NCBI GenBank assembly: GCA_947447985.1
Contig: CANFLX010000019.1
Span: forward strand, 1 to 45,617
Length of the DNA: 45,617 nt
Direction of reading: 5' to 3'
Origin: Comamonadaceae bacterium
Lineage (GTDB): Bacteria > Pseudomonadota > Gammaproteobacteria > Burkholderiales > Burkholderiaceae_C
Made by a program: the position numbers and the translations under genes
Notes under the pieces: generated by a model
Seen by the model: the letters and a program-made list of their open reading frames with translations, nothing else
What the model was told of the DNA's origin: nothing
The model's database searches: none
Shown: positions 25,882 through 34,267 of the stretch, in pieces
Layout: each line of letters starts with the position of its first letter
Position numbering within the stretch: the first letter of the stretch is position 1

Positions 25882-26618
25882 CCCAGAACACCTCTTGCGC
25901 TTCTTCGCCCACGCCATTGCTGCAGATGCAGGGCGTCAGCAAGCAGTTCGTTTTGCATTTGCAAAGCAGTACCTCCTTGCCGGTCTTGAACCACTTTGAC
26001 CTGCACATCCTGCCGGGCGAATGCGTGCGCCTGAGCGGGCCCTCCGGCATGGGCAAGAGCACGGTACTGAAGCTGGCCTTTGGCAATTACCGCGCCTCCG
26101 CGGGGCACATTTGGGTGCGCTCCACCGACGGCAGCCTGGTGGACATCACGCAGGCCGACGCCCGCACCGTGTTGCACCTGCGCAGCCATGCCATGGGCTA
26201 CGTGAGCCAATTTTTGCGGGTGATTCCGCGCGTGGCCGCCATCGACATCGTGGCCGAGCCCTTGCTCGAGGCAGGCAATCACCAAGTCACCACGGCCCAA
26301 GCGCGCGAACAGGCGGCGCATTGGCTGGAACGCCTGCGCATTCCGTCCTCGCTGTGGCAGCTGCCACCCGCCACCTTTTCAGGCGGTGAGCAGCAGCGCA
26401 TCAACATCGCCCGCAGCTTTATCAAACCCCGCCCCCTGCTGCTGCTGGACGAGCCCACAGCCTCGCTGGACCCCGAAAACACCCAGACCGTGATTGAGCT
26501 GATTGGACAAGCGCGCGCCCAAGGCGTGGGCATCCTCGGCATTTTTCACGACAGCGCGGTCGCGCAAGCGGTGGCCAGCCGCACCGTGTCCATGCAAGCC
26601 CCAAGCCCCACACCATGA
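25878..26618 (+). CDS. phnL: C-P lyase ABC-type subunit PhnL
   Basis: A 246-aa ABC ATPase required with PhnG, PhnH and PhnI for the first step of phosphonate breakdown. Walker A SGPSGMGKST, signature FSGGEQQRI, Walker B LLLLDEPTASLD, H-loop FHDSAV. ATG at 25878 overlaps the phnK stop (ATGA); the same frame stays open upstream inside phnK and gives a false longer ORF. The stop overlaps phnM. Confidence 0.95.
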   Translation: MTQNTSCASSPTPLLQMQGVSKQFVLHLQSSTSLPVLNHFDLHILPGECVRLSGPSGMGKSTVLKLAFGNYRASAGHIWVRSTDGSLVDITQADARTVLHLRSHAMGYVSQFLRVIPRVAAIDIVAEPLLEAGNHQVTTAQAREQAAHWLERLRIPSSLWQLPPATFSGGEQQRINIARSFIKPRPLLLLDEPTASLDPENTQTVIELIGQARAQGVGILGIFHDSAVAQAVASRTVSMQAPSPTP

Positions 26619-27784
26619 ACAGCCCCACCTCCACACCCACCCTGCTTAGCAACGCGCGCCTGGTACTGGACGACGAGATCGTTCATGGCAGTGTGATGTG
26701 CCACAGCGGATTGATTCAATCCATCGATGCAGGCGCCACCAGCGTGACCGGTGCCGTGGACCTGCAGGGTGACTACCTGCTCCCTGGCATGGTGGAAGTG
26801 CACACCGACAACTTTGAGCGTCACCTCATGCCGCGCCCCAAGGTGCGCTGGGACGATGCGCCTGCGCTGCTGGCCCACGATGCAGAGATTGCTGCCTCAG
26901 GCATCACCACGGTGCTCGATGCGCTGGGCGTGGGCGAATCGGACCCCGACAGCGTACGCGGCAGCGAATGGGATTCGGTGCTGGAATGCCTGAGTGACTT
27001 TTCGCAGCGCGGTGTGCTGCGGGCCGAACACCTCTTGCATGTGCGCTGCGAGCTGCCCGCACCCAACACCTTGGACCTGTTCAAGCCCTTTGTAGGCAAC
27101 CCCATGGTGCGCATGTTGTCGGTGATGGACCACACGCCGGGCCAGCGCCAGTGGGAAAACATCGAACACGCCTGGATTTACTTCACCGGCAAAAAAGGCT
27201 GGAGCCAGGCCAAGTTTGAAGAGCGAGTGGCCCAGTCACTGGAGCACCAGGCGCGCTATGCGCTGCCGCACCGCGCCTACTTTGCCGACTATTGCAAGCA
27301 ACACGGCATCACCCTGGCCAGCCACGACGACACCACCGTCGCCCATGTAGAACAAGCCCACGCAGAAGGCGCTACGGTGAGCGAATTCCCCACGACCGTG
27401 GCCGCTGCGCAAGCTGCACGCGCCCACAAGATGGCCACCATCATGGGTGGGCCCAATGTGGTGCGCGGTGGCTCGCACTCGGGCAATGTATCTGCGATTG
27501 AGCTGGCAAAGCTTGGCCTGGTCGACATCGTGTCCTCGGACTATGTGCCCGGCAGTTTGATTTCCGCCATGGTGCGCCTGACCGAAACAGCCGGCTTGAC
27601 GCTGCCGCAAGCCAGTGCACTGGTCAGCCGCAATCCGGCCCACGCGCTGGGCTTGCACGACCGGGGCAGCATTGCCCAGAGTCTGCGCGCCGACCTGGTG
27701 CAGGTGCGCATGACGCCTTTGGCCGATGGACGCCAACAACCGGTCGTCCGTGCGGTGTGGCGCGGTGGCGTGCGCGTGGCCTGA
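26615..27784 (+). CDS. phnM: Alpha-D-ribose 1-methylphosphonate 5-triphosphate diphosphatase
   Basis: A 389-aa amidohydrolase-fold enzyme that removes pyrophosphate from the phosphonate-ribose triphosphate before PhnJ acts. The metal motif is His63-x-Asp65 ([11 protein letters not shown]) rather than the usual HxH, as known for PhnM. Later LASHDDTT and SSDYVPGS supply further ligands. ATG at 26615 overlaps phnL. The phnGHIJKLM genes are all overlapped or within 6 bp of each other, so one transcript is expected. Confidence 0.95.
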   Translation: MNSPTSTPTLLSNARLVLDDEIVHGSVMCHSGLIQSIDAGATSVTGAVDLQGDYLLPGMVEVHTDNFERHLMPRPKVRWDDAPALLAHDAEIAASGITTVLDALGVGESDPDSVRGSEWDSVLECLSDFSQRGVLRAEHLLHVRCELPAPNTLDLFKPFVGNPMVRMLSVMDHTPGQRQWENIEHAWIYFTGKKGWSQAKFEERVAQSLEHQARYALPHRAYFADYCKQHGITLASHDDTTVAHVEQAHAEGATVSEFPTTVAAAQAARAHKMATIMGGPNVVRGGSHSGNVSAIELAKLGLVDIVSSDYVPGSLISAMVRLTETAGLTLPQASALVSRNPAHALGLHDRGSIAQSLRADLVQVRMTPLADGRQQPVVRAVWRGGVRVA

Positions 27785-27787
27785 GTT

Positions 27788-27805
27788 TCGTCACCGCGTT
27801 GACAC
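27788..27805 (+). promoter_or_regulatory. Candidate PHO box upstream of phnC
   Basis: TCGTCAC-CGCG-TTGACAC: two heptamers exactly 11 bp apart, each matching the PhoB half-site at five positions, though the spacer is GC-rich. It starts 4 bp after the phnM stop and 83 bp before phnC, the one sizeable gap in the phn run before phnD. TTGACA inside it could also be a plain -35 box, but no -10 follows at 17 bp. Confidence 0.4.
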
Positions 27806-27870
27806 ACAAGATTTCTAAGCTTGCGCCTGAGCCAACTTCCGCATTCGAACGCCGGTTGTTAGGAACGCCC

Positions 27871-28668
27871 ATGCACACACTTCAACTTCACAATCTGAGC
27901 AAACGCTTCGGCGACACGATGGCCGTCCAGGACGTGTCCTTGACCCTTGAAGCGGGCAGCTTTGTCGGTGTGATCGGCCGCTCTGGCGCAGGCAAGTCCA
28001 CGCTGCTGCGCATGATCAACCGGCTCAACGAACCCACCTCAGGCACCATCGCGTTTGACGACACGGTGGTCACCGATTTGCAGGGACCCGGCTTGCGCGA
28101 GTGGCGTCGCAATTGCGCCATGGTGTTTCAGCAGTTCAACCTGATCGGCCGCCTGGACGTGCTGACCAATGTGATGATGGGGCGCCTGACCAGTGTGCCT
28201 ACCTGGCGGTCGCTGCTGACTTTGTGGAGCGACGCCGACAAGCTTGCAGCGCTGGAAGCCTTGGATCGCTTTGGCATGGCCGACTACGCAGCCCAGCGCT
28301 GTGACCAACTCTCGGGTGGACAACAGCAACGTGTGGCGCTGTGCCGCGCGCTGGTGCAAGAGCCCCAAATTATTTTGGCGGACGAACCCATTGCATCTTT
28401 GGACCCGCGCAATACGCAGGTGGTGATGGACGCGCTTCGCAGCATCAACCGCGACATGGGTATCACCGTGCTGTGCAATCTGCATGCACTGGATGTGGCG
28501 CGCAACTACTGTGACCGGCTGGTCGGTATGTCGGCGGGGCGGGTCGTGTTTGACGACGTTCCTGACGCGCTCAGTGAAACAGTGGTGCAAGGTCTGTATG
28601 GCATGGAAGCCGCCGAAGTCCAAGGCCGCAACGCTGCCGTGGTGCTGCCATTCGCACGCCACGCCTAG
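27871..28668 (+). CDS. phnC: Phosphonate ABC transporter ATPase
   Basis: A 265-aa inner-membrane-associated ATPase of the phosphonate importer. Walker [29 protein letters not shown] (a PhnC-typical stretch), signature LSGGQQQRV, Walker [15 protein letters not shown] at 27871 with AGGA upstream; the longer frame from 27757 overlaps phnM and is rejected. It follows phnM after 86 bp, so it may be read through or have its own promoter. Confidence 0.95.
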   Translation: MHTLQLHNLSKRFGDTMAVQDVSLTLEAGSFVGVIGRSGAGKSTLLRMINRLNEPTSGTIAFDDTVVTDLQGPGLREWRRNCAMVFQQFNLIGRLDVLTNVMMGRLTSVPTWRSLLTLWSDADKLAALEALDRFGMADYAAQRCDQLSGGQQQRVALCRALVQEPQIILADEPIASLDPRNTQVVMDALRSINRDMGITVLCNLHALDVARNYCDRLVGMSAGRVVFDDVPDALSETVVQGLYGMEAAEVQGRNAAVVLPFARHA

Positions 28669-28736
28669 CACCGGGCTGCGCTGACTGTTTCTCTCGTTTT
28701 CCGTTTTTCCCTTCCACTCTTATTTAAGGAACCACT

Positions 28737-29636
28737 ATGTTCAATCGTCGTGCACTGCTCGCATTGGCAGCCTCTACCGCCCTGATGGCTTCGGCCCAGG
28801 CCCAGGACTGGAAAGCCAAGTACCCCGAATTGGTATTTGCCAGCATCCCGGCAGAAAACGCCGCTGCCGTGACCGAACAATTTGCAGACTTCGCTGCCTA
28901 TTTGTCGCGCGAAATCGGTATTCCGGTCAAGCTGCGCATCGTCGGTGACTATGCCGCTGTAATCGAAGGCCAACGTGCCGAACAAATCCACATCGCCTAC
29001 TACGGCCCTGCCTCGTATGCACGCGCCCGAATGATCGGCGTGAAGACCACGGCGTTTGCCACTGAAGTGGGCAAGGGTGGTGTCAAAGGTTACTACTCGG
29101 TGCTGTGGGTCAAGGCCAACTCGCCGTACCAAAAGGTGGAAGACCTCAAAGGCAAAAACATTGCGTTTGTAGACCCCAACTCCACCTCGGGCAACAACGT
29201 GCCCCGCTATGCCTTGTCCAAAATGGGCATCAAGGCCGAAGACTTTTTCAGCAAGGTGATTTACAGCGGCAGCCACACCAACGCCATCATGGCGCTCAAC
29301 CAGGGCACGGTGGACGTGGCCGCCAACCAGTGGTTTAGCGAGACCGATTCGGAAGTGACCCGCATGGCCGACAAAAGCATGGTCAAGAAGGAAGACTTCC
29401 GCGTGATCTACAAGTCCGACCAGATCGTGAACTCCCCGATTGCCTACCTGGACAGCCTGCCCGCCGACCTGAAGAAGAAGATCGAGCAAGCGATTCTTGA
29501 ATTTGCCAAGAAAGACAAAGCCGCGTTTGACAAGTTCTCCAACGGCAAGTACGAGCCCTTCCAGCCCGTGAGCCACGACGCTTACCTGCCCGTGATCGAG
29601 CTCAACAAGTTCGTTGACGCGCTGCGCAAGAACTAA
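28737..29636 (+). CDS. phnD: Phosphonate-binding periplasmic protein
   Basis: A 299-aa solute-binding protein with a signal peptide (about 1-22, cut after SAQA). The DPNSTSGNNVPR loop near residues 145-156 and the YYGPASYARA segment line the phosphonate phosphate site in the family. Start ATG at 28737 with AAGGA. The leader before it is strikingly pyrimidine-rich. Codons are highly regular, as expected for the most abundant component of the importer. Confidence 0.95.
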   Translation: MFNRRALLALAASTALMASAQAQDWKAKYPELVFASIPAENAAAVTEQFADFAAYLSREIGIPVKLRIVGDYAAVIEGQRAEQIHIAYYGPASYARARMIGVKTTAFATEVGKGGVKGYYSVLWVKANSPYQKVEDLKGKNIAFVDPNSTSGNNVPRYALSKMGIKAEDFFSKVIYSGSHTNAIMALNQGTVDVAANQWFSETDSEVTRMADKSMVKKEDFRVIYKSDQIVNSPIAYLDSLPADLKKKIEQAILEFAKKDKAAFDKFSNGKYEPFQPVSHDAYLPVIELNKFVDALRKN

Positions 29637-29642
29637 GTCGTC

Positions 29643-30500
29643 GTGAGCGCATCCGCCAGCCACGCTACAGCTTACGCCCACGCCGTGGCGGCCAAGCGCC
29701 GCCAGGTGTTGCTGGGCTTGGGCACGCTGGCGGTGTGCGTGCTGCTTGCTGGTCAGGCGGCGGAGATTTCCATTGCCAAGTTGGTCGACAACATAGGCAA
29801 CTTCAGCAGCTACATCAGCCGAATCAGCCACCTCGAGAGCGGCCAATGGGTCGTGAGCGACCCTGCCGAGTGGTTTTGGGGCTGGAAGAAATGGCTGGCC
29901 CTGATGGGCGAAACCTTGTTGATGGCCTATGTCGGCACGGTGCTGGGAGCCATCGGTGCGCTGCTGCTGTGCTTTGTGGCCAGCAAGAACATCACCGAGC
30001 GCCCGTGGCTGGTGTTTGCCACCCGGCGTCTGCTGGAGTTCTGCCGCACTGTGCCGGAGATGGTGTTTGCGTTGATCTTTGTGGCCGCCTTCAGCCTGGG
30101 GCCCTTGCCAGGCATCTTGGCCTTGGCAATCCACACCGCAGGCGCTTTGGGCAAGCTGTTTGCAGAGGTCGTAGAAAACATCGACATGAAGCCAGTGGAC
30201 GGCGTGTTGGCCAGCGGCGGCAATTGGTTGCAAAAAGTCCGCTTTGCCGTGCTGCCCCAAGTGGCGTCCAATTTTGCAAGTTACGCCCTGCTGCGCTTTG
30301 AGATCAATGTGCGCGGCGCCGCCGTGCTGGGTTTTGTCGGCGCCGGTGGCATTGGCCAAACCCTGCTTGAAGTGATTCGCAAGTTCTATTACGCCGATAT
30401 CAGCGCCCTGCTGGTGCTCATCATCGCCACCGTCATGCTGATTGACGCAATGACCGAACGCGTGCGCCATCGCCTGCTAGGCCAGGAGCGCGCTGCATGA
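29643..30500 (+). CDS. phnE: Phosphonate ABC transporter permease PhnE (first copy)
   Basis: A 285-aa inner-membrane permease with about six transmembrane helices. The coupling-helix region with GAGGIGQTLLEVIR near the C-terminus is typical. Start is GTG at 29643, 6 bp after the phnD stop, without a good ribosome binding site, so coupling to phnD is likely. Overlaps the second permease by 4 bp. The two differ in sequence and probably form a heterodimer. Confidence 0.93.
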   Translation: MSASASHATAYAHAVAAKRRQVLLGLGTLAVCVLLAGQAAEISIAKLVDNIGNFSSYISRISHLESGQWVVSDPAEWFWGWKKWLALMGETLLMAYVGTVLGAIGALLLCFVASKNITERPWLVFATRRLLEFCRTVPEMVFALIFVAAFSLGPLPGILALAIHTAGALGKLFAEVVENIDMKPVDGVLASGGNWLQKVRFAVLPQVASNFASYALLRFEINVRGAAVLGFVGAGGIGQTLLEVIRKFYYADISALLVLIIATVMLIDAMTERVRHRLLGQERAA

Positions 30501-31372
30501 GTGAGCACAAAGGCTCAGAAACTTCGCTGCGCCTGACCGGCAAGCAGTGGGTACTGAAATCTCGTTACCCCGGGCATTTCCAAGCTTTTTACCGGGGCCA
30601 CGGCACCGCGATTGCCACTTTTACACTCGCCCTTGCCGTGTTTGCCTACGGCATCTACAGCCTGGACATGACGTTTGCCCGCTTGCTTGCCGGACTCGGT
30701 GAGCTCGGCGCTATGGCGCTGCGCATGCTGCCACCATCCCCCGGAAGCTGGGCATTGACGGGCAGTTATGTGCACGCCATGGTGGAGACGCTGGCCATCG
30801 CCTTGCTGGGCACACTCATGGCCGCCATCGTGGCATTTCCGCTCGGCTTTTTGGCGGCGCGCAACACCACGATCAACCGCTTGGTGCAGTTTTTGGCACG
30901 GCGCAGTTTTGACACCCTGCGCGGCGTAGACATTCTGATCTGGGCGCTGGTCTGGATCAACGTGGTCGGCTTGGGACCGTTTGCAGGGGTGCTTGCGCTG
31001 TTCATGTCCGACCTGGGCAGCTTTGGGAAATTGTTTTCAGAGGCCATCGAAGCTGCGGACGATAAACCCGTCGAAGGCGTGATGTCCACCGGCGGCTCCT
31101 CGTCGGCGGCGATGCGCTTTGGCATCTTGCCCCAGCTTCTCCCCGTGCTGCTCAGCCAGGTACTGTATGCGTTTGAGTCCAACACCCGCAGCGCCTCCAT
31201 CATCGGCATTGTGGGCGCGGGTGGCATCGGGCTGATTTTGTCGGAACAGATTCGTACGCTGGAGCTGCAGCAAATGTCGTTTGTGATTTTGCTGATCCTC
31301 GCCACCGTTTCGGCGATTGACTTTTTCTGCTCCCGCATCCGTTTTGCGGTGATCGGCGTGCGCGCCCGCTGA
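30497..31372 (+). CDS. phnE2: Phosphonate ABC transporter permease PhnE (second copy)
   Basis: A 291-aa permease of the same family as its neighbour, with an extra N-terminal cytoplasmic part (about 1-35) before the first helix and the GAGGIGLILSEQIR coupling motif. ATG at 30497 overlaps the first permease stop. Two tandem phnE genes are common in phosphonate importers with broad substrate range. A 41-bp gap separates it from the HD oxygenase gene. Confidence 0.93.
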   Translation: MSEHKGSETSLRLTGKQWVLKSRYPGHFQAFYRGHGTAIATFTLALAVFAYGIYSLDMTFARLLAGLGELGAMALRMLPPSPGSWALTGSYVHAMVETLAIALLGTLMAAIVAFPLGFLAARNTTINRLVQFLARRSFDTLRGVDILIWALVWINVVGLGPFAGVLALFMSDLGSFGKLFSEAIEAADDKPVEGVMSTGGSSSAAMRFGILPQLLPVLLSQVLYAFESNTRSASIIGIVGAGGIGLILSEQIRTLELQQMSFVILLILATVSAIDFFCSRIRFAVIGVRAR

Positions 31373-31413
31373 CGCCGTAGGCGCACTGCGCCCCATCCAC
31401 TTTGGAGATTTGT

Positions 31414-31974
31414 ATGTCCCTGACCATCCCCGACATCGTTGAACTGCTGGGCAGCCGCGCCACCACCTGGTACGGCCAAGAGGCCGTGAGCCAGCTCGAC
31501 CACGCCCTGCAATGCGCCCACCTGGCCGAACAAGCGCATGAGTCGCCCGAGACGGTGGTGGCCGCGCTTTTGCATGACCTGGGCCACATGCTGAGTCCGC
31601 AGCAAGAGCTGGTGGCCGACCAGGACGCGCTGCCCACCAAAGACGATTTGCACCAGTTTGTCGCTCTGCCCTTTTTGCGCAAGCTGTTCCCGGACGCAGT
31701 GCTGGAACCGATCAAACTGCATGTCGATGCCAAGCGCTATTTGTGTGCGGTGGATGCGGGATATTGGGGCGACTTGTCACCGGCCTCCAAGCACAGCCTG
31801 GAGCTGCAAGGCGGCCGCTATGACGAAGCCCAGGTACACACTTTTGAGGGCTTGACCTATTACGCCGAAGCAGTGCGCCTGCGTCGTTATGACGACCTGG
31901 CCAAGATTCCAGGCCAGCCCACACTGCCCTTGGCGCATTACGCCGACCTGATGAAACAAGTGGCGAACGCCTGA
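31414..31974 (+). CDS. phnZ: PhnZ-family HD-domain mixed-valence diiron oxygenase
   Basis: A 186-aa protein close to PhnZ, which cleaves 1-hydroxy-2-aminoethylphosphonate to glycine and phosphate with O2. The six iron ligands are recognisable: His30, His54-Asp55 (LLHDLGH), His80, His103 (HVDAKRYL) and Asp160 or 161. The substrate-gating Tyr20 and Glu23 are kept (YGQEAVSQLDHALQ). SPASKHSLELQGG also matches. ATG at 31414 has GGAGA; a TTG at 31402 is rejected. It ends the phn transcript; its usual partner, a 2-oxoglutarate dioxygenase (PhnY), is absent from the window. Confidence 0.88.
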   Translation: MSLTIPDIVELLGSRATTWYGQEAVSQLDHALQCAHLAEQAHESPETVVAALLHDLGHMLSPQQELVADQDALPTKDDLHQFVALPFLRKLFPDAVLEPIKLHVDAKRYLCAVDAGYWGDLSPASKHSLELQGGRYDEAQVHTFEGLTYYAEAVRLRRYDDLAKIPGQPTLPLAHYADLMKQVANA

Positions 31975-32008
31975 GACAGCGGGCCTCGGGCCTGTCCCCA
32001 GCGCCGCT

Positions 32009-32566
32009 TCAAGTGCCTCGAAGTGCGGCAAACACCGCAGGCTCAAAGGCCTGCACATAGGCCTCTTGCTTGTGGGTTTCTATCGCACCCGGCCGGAATT
32101 GGCGCACACGCGCCATGGCGGCCTCCGTGTTCCATCCCCAGGCCTTGAACATGGTCGCCACCAGGGTGCCCGTACGGCCCTTGCCATGGGCGCAGTGAAC
32201 CAGAATATTGTCGTTTTGCAGCACCGCGGTGAGCGCAGGCAACAGACGCTGCCACTGCGCAGTCACCGCCAACGATGGCACGCCATAGTCCACCACCGGC
32301 AATTGGTGCCACGCAATACCGCGCTGCGCCAAGTGATGCGACAGGTTTTTGGCACCCAAGCGTTGCAGGTCGGTGGTGTCCAACAGGCTCACCACCGTTT
32401 TGATCTTGTGCGCTGCGATCTGCGCGACATGCTGCACCAGCACCTGCTCCGTTTGCGCGCTTGCGTTGCCACCACCCGCCCCAGGGCACGCCGACATGCC
32501 GACACGGCCCACCCAGGGCGTGGGGGCGAAGTCGATGGCGAGGGTTGATGTGGCGAGAGTGGTCAC
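32009..32566 (-). CDS. Dual-specificity/tyrosine-phosphatase-fold protein (CX5R)
   Basis: A 185-aa protein with the active-site loop HCAHGKGRTG: nucleophile Cys125 and Arg131 in CX5R, and a possible general acid Asp93 (VVDYGVP). The fold is that of KAP/CDKN3-like and other atypical dual-specificity phosphatases. It converges on the PhnZ-like gene (34-bp gap) and stands alone on the minus strand. The loop's Lys and Gly pattern is like that of phosphatases acting on inositol or nucleotide phosphates as well as proteins, so the substrate is open. Confidence 0.78.
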   Translation of the reverse strand: MTTLATSTLAIDFAPTPWVGRVGMSACPGAGGGNASAQTEQVLVQHVAQIAAHKIKTVVSLLDTTDLQRLGAKNLSHHLAQRGIAWHQLPVVDYGVPSLAVTAQWQRLLPALTAVLQNDNILVHCAHGKGRTGTLVATMFKAWGWNTEAAMARVRQFRPGAIETHKQEAYVQAFEPAVFAALRGT

Positions 32567-32690
32567 ACTCCCGTTTTAGCGGGTGCTTGTAACGGGGTGA
32601 TGACAGTTGGATGCTGTCTGCGAACTTGCCAACGAAGTTACATTGCTTCCCAGCGACACCACGTTGGTGTTCAAACTGACCTTGAAAAAC

Positions 32691-32960
32691 ATGACGATTG
32701 AACTTCCCAAAGACGTTCGGCAACAAGCCATCGCCTCCATTGAGCGCTATTTTCAGGAACACATGGACGAGAAAATTGGCAATATCGCCGCTGGCGGATT
32801 GCTAGGATTCTTTGTAGAAGAAATCGGCCCCGTCATCTACAACATGGCGGTGGCAGAAGTTCAGGAGCGACTGCAAACCCGCGTCATGGAGATTGATCTT
32901 GAAGTCAACGAGGACGCGTTTCAATACTGGCGCAAATACGATCTGGCGAAAAAGAAGTAG
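32691..32960 (+). CDS. DUF2164 family protein
   Basis: A small 89-aa protein that is acidic and helical. MTIELPKDVRQQAIASIERYF and the GNIAAGGLLGFFVEEIGPVIYN stretch are typical of DUF2164. Start ATG at 32691 matches the family; the longer frame from 32607 adds 28 unlikely residues. Function unknown. It is divergent from the phosphatase and convergent with the M20 gene. Confidence 0.85.
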   Translation: MTIELPKDVRQQAIASIERYFQEHMDEKIGNIAAGGLLGFFVEEIGPVIYNMAVAEVQERLQTRVMEIDLEVNEDAFQYWRKYDLAKKK

Positions 32961-33010
32961 CGCCCAAAAGCGGCAAGGTGACGCGCTAGGCCTTATTGCC
33001 TACCGCACCC

Positions 33011-34267
33011 TCACCCCAACAAATCCAACAGCGTGCGCGCCACGACTTTGGTCGCGCGGCGCAGGTCTTCCAGCGCAATGTTTTCGTCCGCACGCTTGGC
33101 GTTGCTCTCTTGCACGGTGCGCGGGCCGCAGCCATAGAGAACAGCGGGAATGCCGTGTTCGCAGAACAGGCGGGCGTCGGTGTACAGCGGTGTGCCGGAG
33201 GCCTCAATCGGCTCGCCAAACACGGTGCTGGCGTGCTGGCACAGGGCGGTGACCAGCGGCGCGTTGCCAGGCAGGGGCTTGAGGGCATGGGCCAGCAAGA
33301 TGCGCTTGACCTCGATGCTGATACCCGCCGATTGGGCTACCGCGTCGGCAATTACTTGGCGCAGAGTGGCTTCCACCTCGGCCGGGTTTTCTTCGGGGAT
33401 CATGCGGCGGTCGAGTTTGAGCACCACTTTGCCGGGCACCACATTGGTGTTGGTGCCGCCGGTGATCAGGCCCACGTTCAGGTAGGGATGGTTGATGCCT
33501 GTGACCTGGCTGCTGATCTGCTGGTACAGCGTGTTTTGGTGGTACAGGGCGTTAAGGATGCGGGTGGCCGCCTGCAGCGCGTCCACACCCGTCTCCGGCA
33601 CGGCGGCATGGCCCATCTTGCCGTGCACCGTGACTTCCATTTGCAGGCAGCCGTTGTGCCCGGTAATCACCTGGTAGCTAAAGGCCGCGCCAATCAACAA
33701 GTCAGGCTTGATGATGCCCTTGCTGAGCAGCCAACCGGGGCCGAGTTCGCCGCCAAACTCTTCGTCATAGGTGAAGTACAGCTCTACGCTGCCGTGCAGG
33801 TTTGCGCCCAAGGCTTCCAGTGCGCGGGTCGCAAAGGTAAAGGTGGCGAAGTCGCATTTGCTGACCGCAGCGGCGCGGCCGTAGAGGTGGCCCTTGTCCA
33901 CCTCGCCGCCATAGGGGTCGTGTGTCCAGCCTTCGCCGGGGGGCACCACGTCGCCGTGCGCGTTCAGGCCCACGGTGCGGCCTGCGCCGTATTGGCGGCG
34001 CACCACCAGGTTGGTAATCGTCTCCAGTCCCGCAGCCTGCACGTCGGCCACCGGAGGTGCGTGCTTTTCGGCGGCAAAACCAAAGTCTTGCAACAGCGTG
34101 GCAGTGCGGTCGGCATGCGGCGTGTTGTTGCCCGGCGGCGTGTCGGTGGGGACTTGCACCAGCCGCTGCAAGAAGCGCACCTCTTCGTCAAAGTGGGCGT
34201 CCACCCAGGCGTCCAGGGCGGCGTAAGAAGCGGGTGCAGAAGTTGATGCAGAAGTAGGCTGTGTCAT
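33011..34267 (-). CDS. M20 family metallohydrolase (ArgE/DapE/aminoacylase-like)
   Basis: A 418-aa zinc hydrolase. Metal ligands lie in NAHGDVVPPGEGW, YGRAAAVSKCD, YTYDEE-like FTYDEEFGG and a late TDARLFCEHG segment. The dimerisation domain is at about 185-300. ATG at 34267 overlaps the stop of the uraD-allC fusion (4 bp), so it is the last gene of the ureide operon. The family hydrolyses amide bonds of N-acyl or N-carbamoyl amino acids. A role in a later ureide step, such as ureidoglycolate, is inference from position. Confidence 0.82.
   Translation of the reverse strand: MTQPTSASTSAPASYAALDAWVDAHFDEEVRFLQRLVQVPTDTPPGNNTPHADRTATLLQDFGFAAEKHAPPVADVQAAGLETITNLVVRRQYGAGRTVGLNAHGDVVPPGEGWTHDPYGGEVDKGHLYGRAAAVSKCDFATFTFATRALEALGANLHGSVELYFTYDEEFGGELGPGWLLSKGIIKPDLLIGAAFSYQVITGHNGCLQMEVTVHGKMGHAAVPETGVDALQAATRILNALYHQNTLYQQISSQVTGINHPYLNVGLITGGTNTNVVPGKVVLKLDRRMIPEENPAEVEATLRQVIADAVAQSAGISIEVKRILLAHALKPLPGNAPLVTALCQHASTVFGEPIEASGTPLYTDARLFCEHGIPAVLYGCGPRTVQESNAKRADENIALEDLRRATKVVARTLLDLLG

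Noticed and set aside
28665..30470. 601-aa open frame on the - strand
   Set aside because: Antisense shadow of phnD and phnE; the sense genes have clear family motifs.
31975..31996. GACAG...CTGTC hairpin after the PhnZ-like gene as a terminator
   Set aside because: Only five outer pairs hold, the inner part does not pair well and there is no T-tract.
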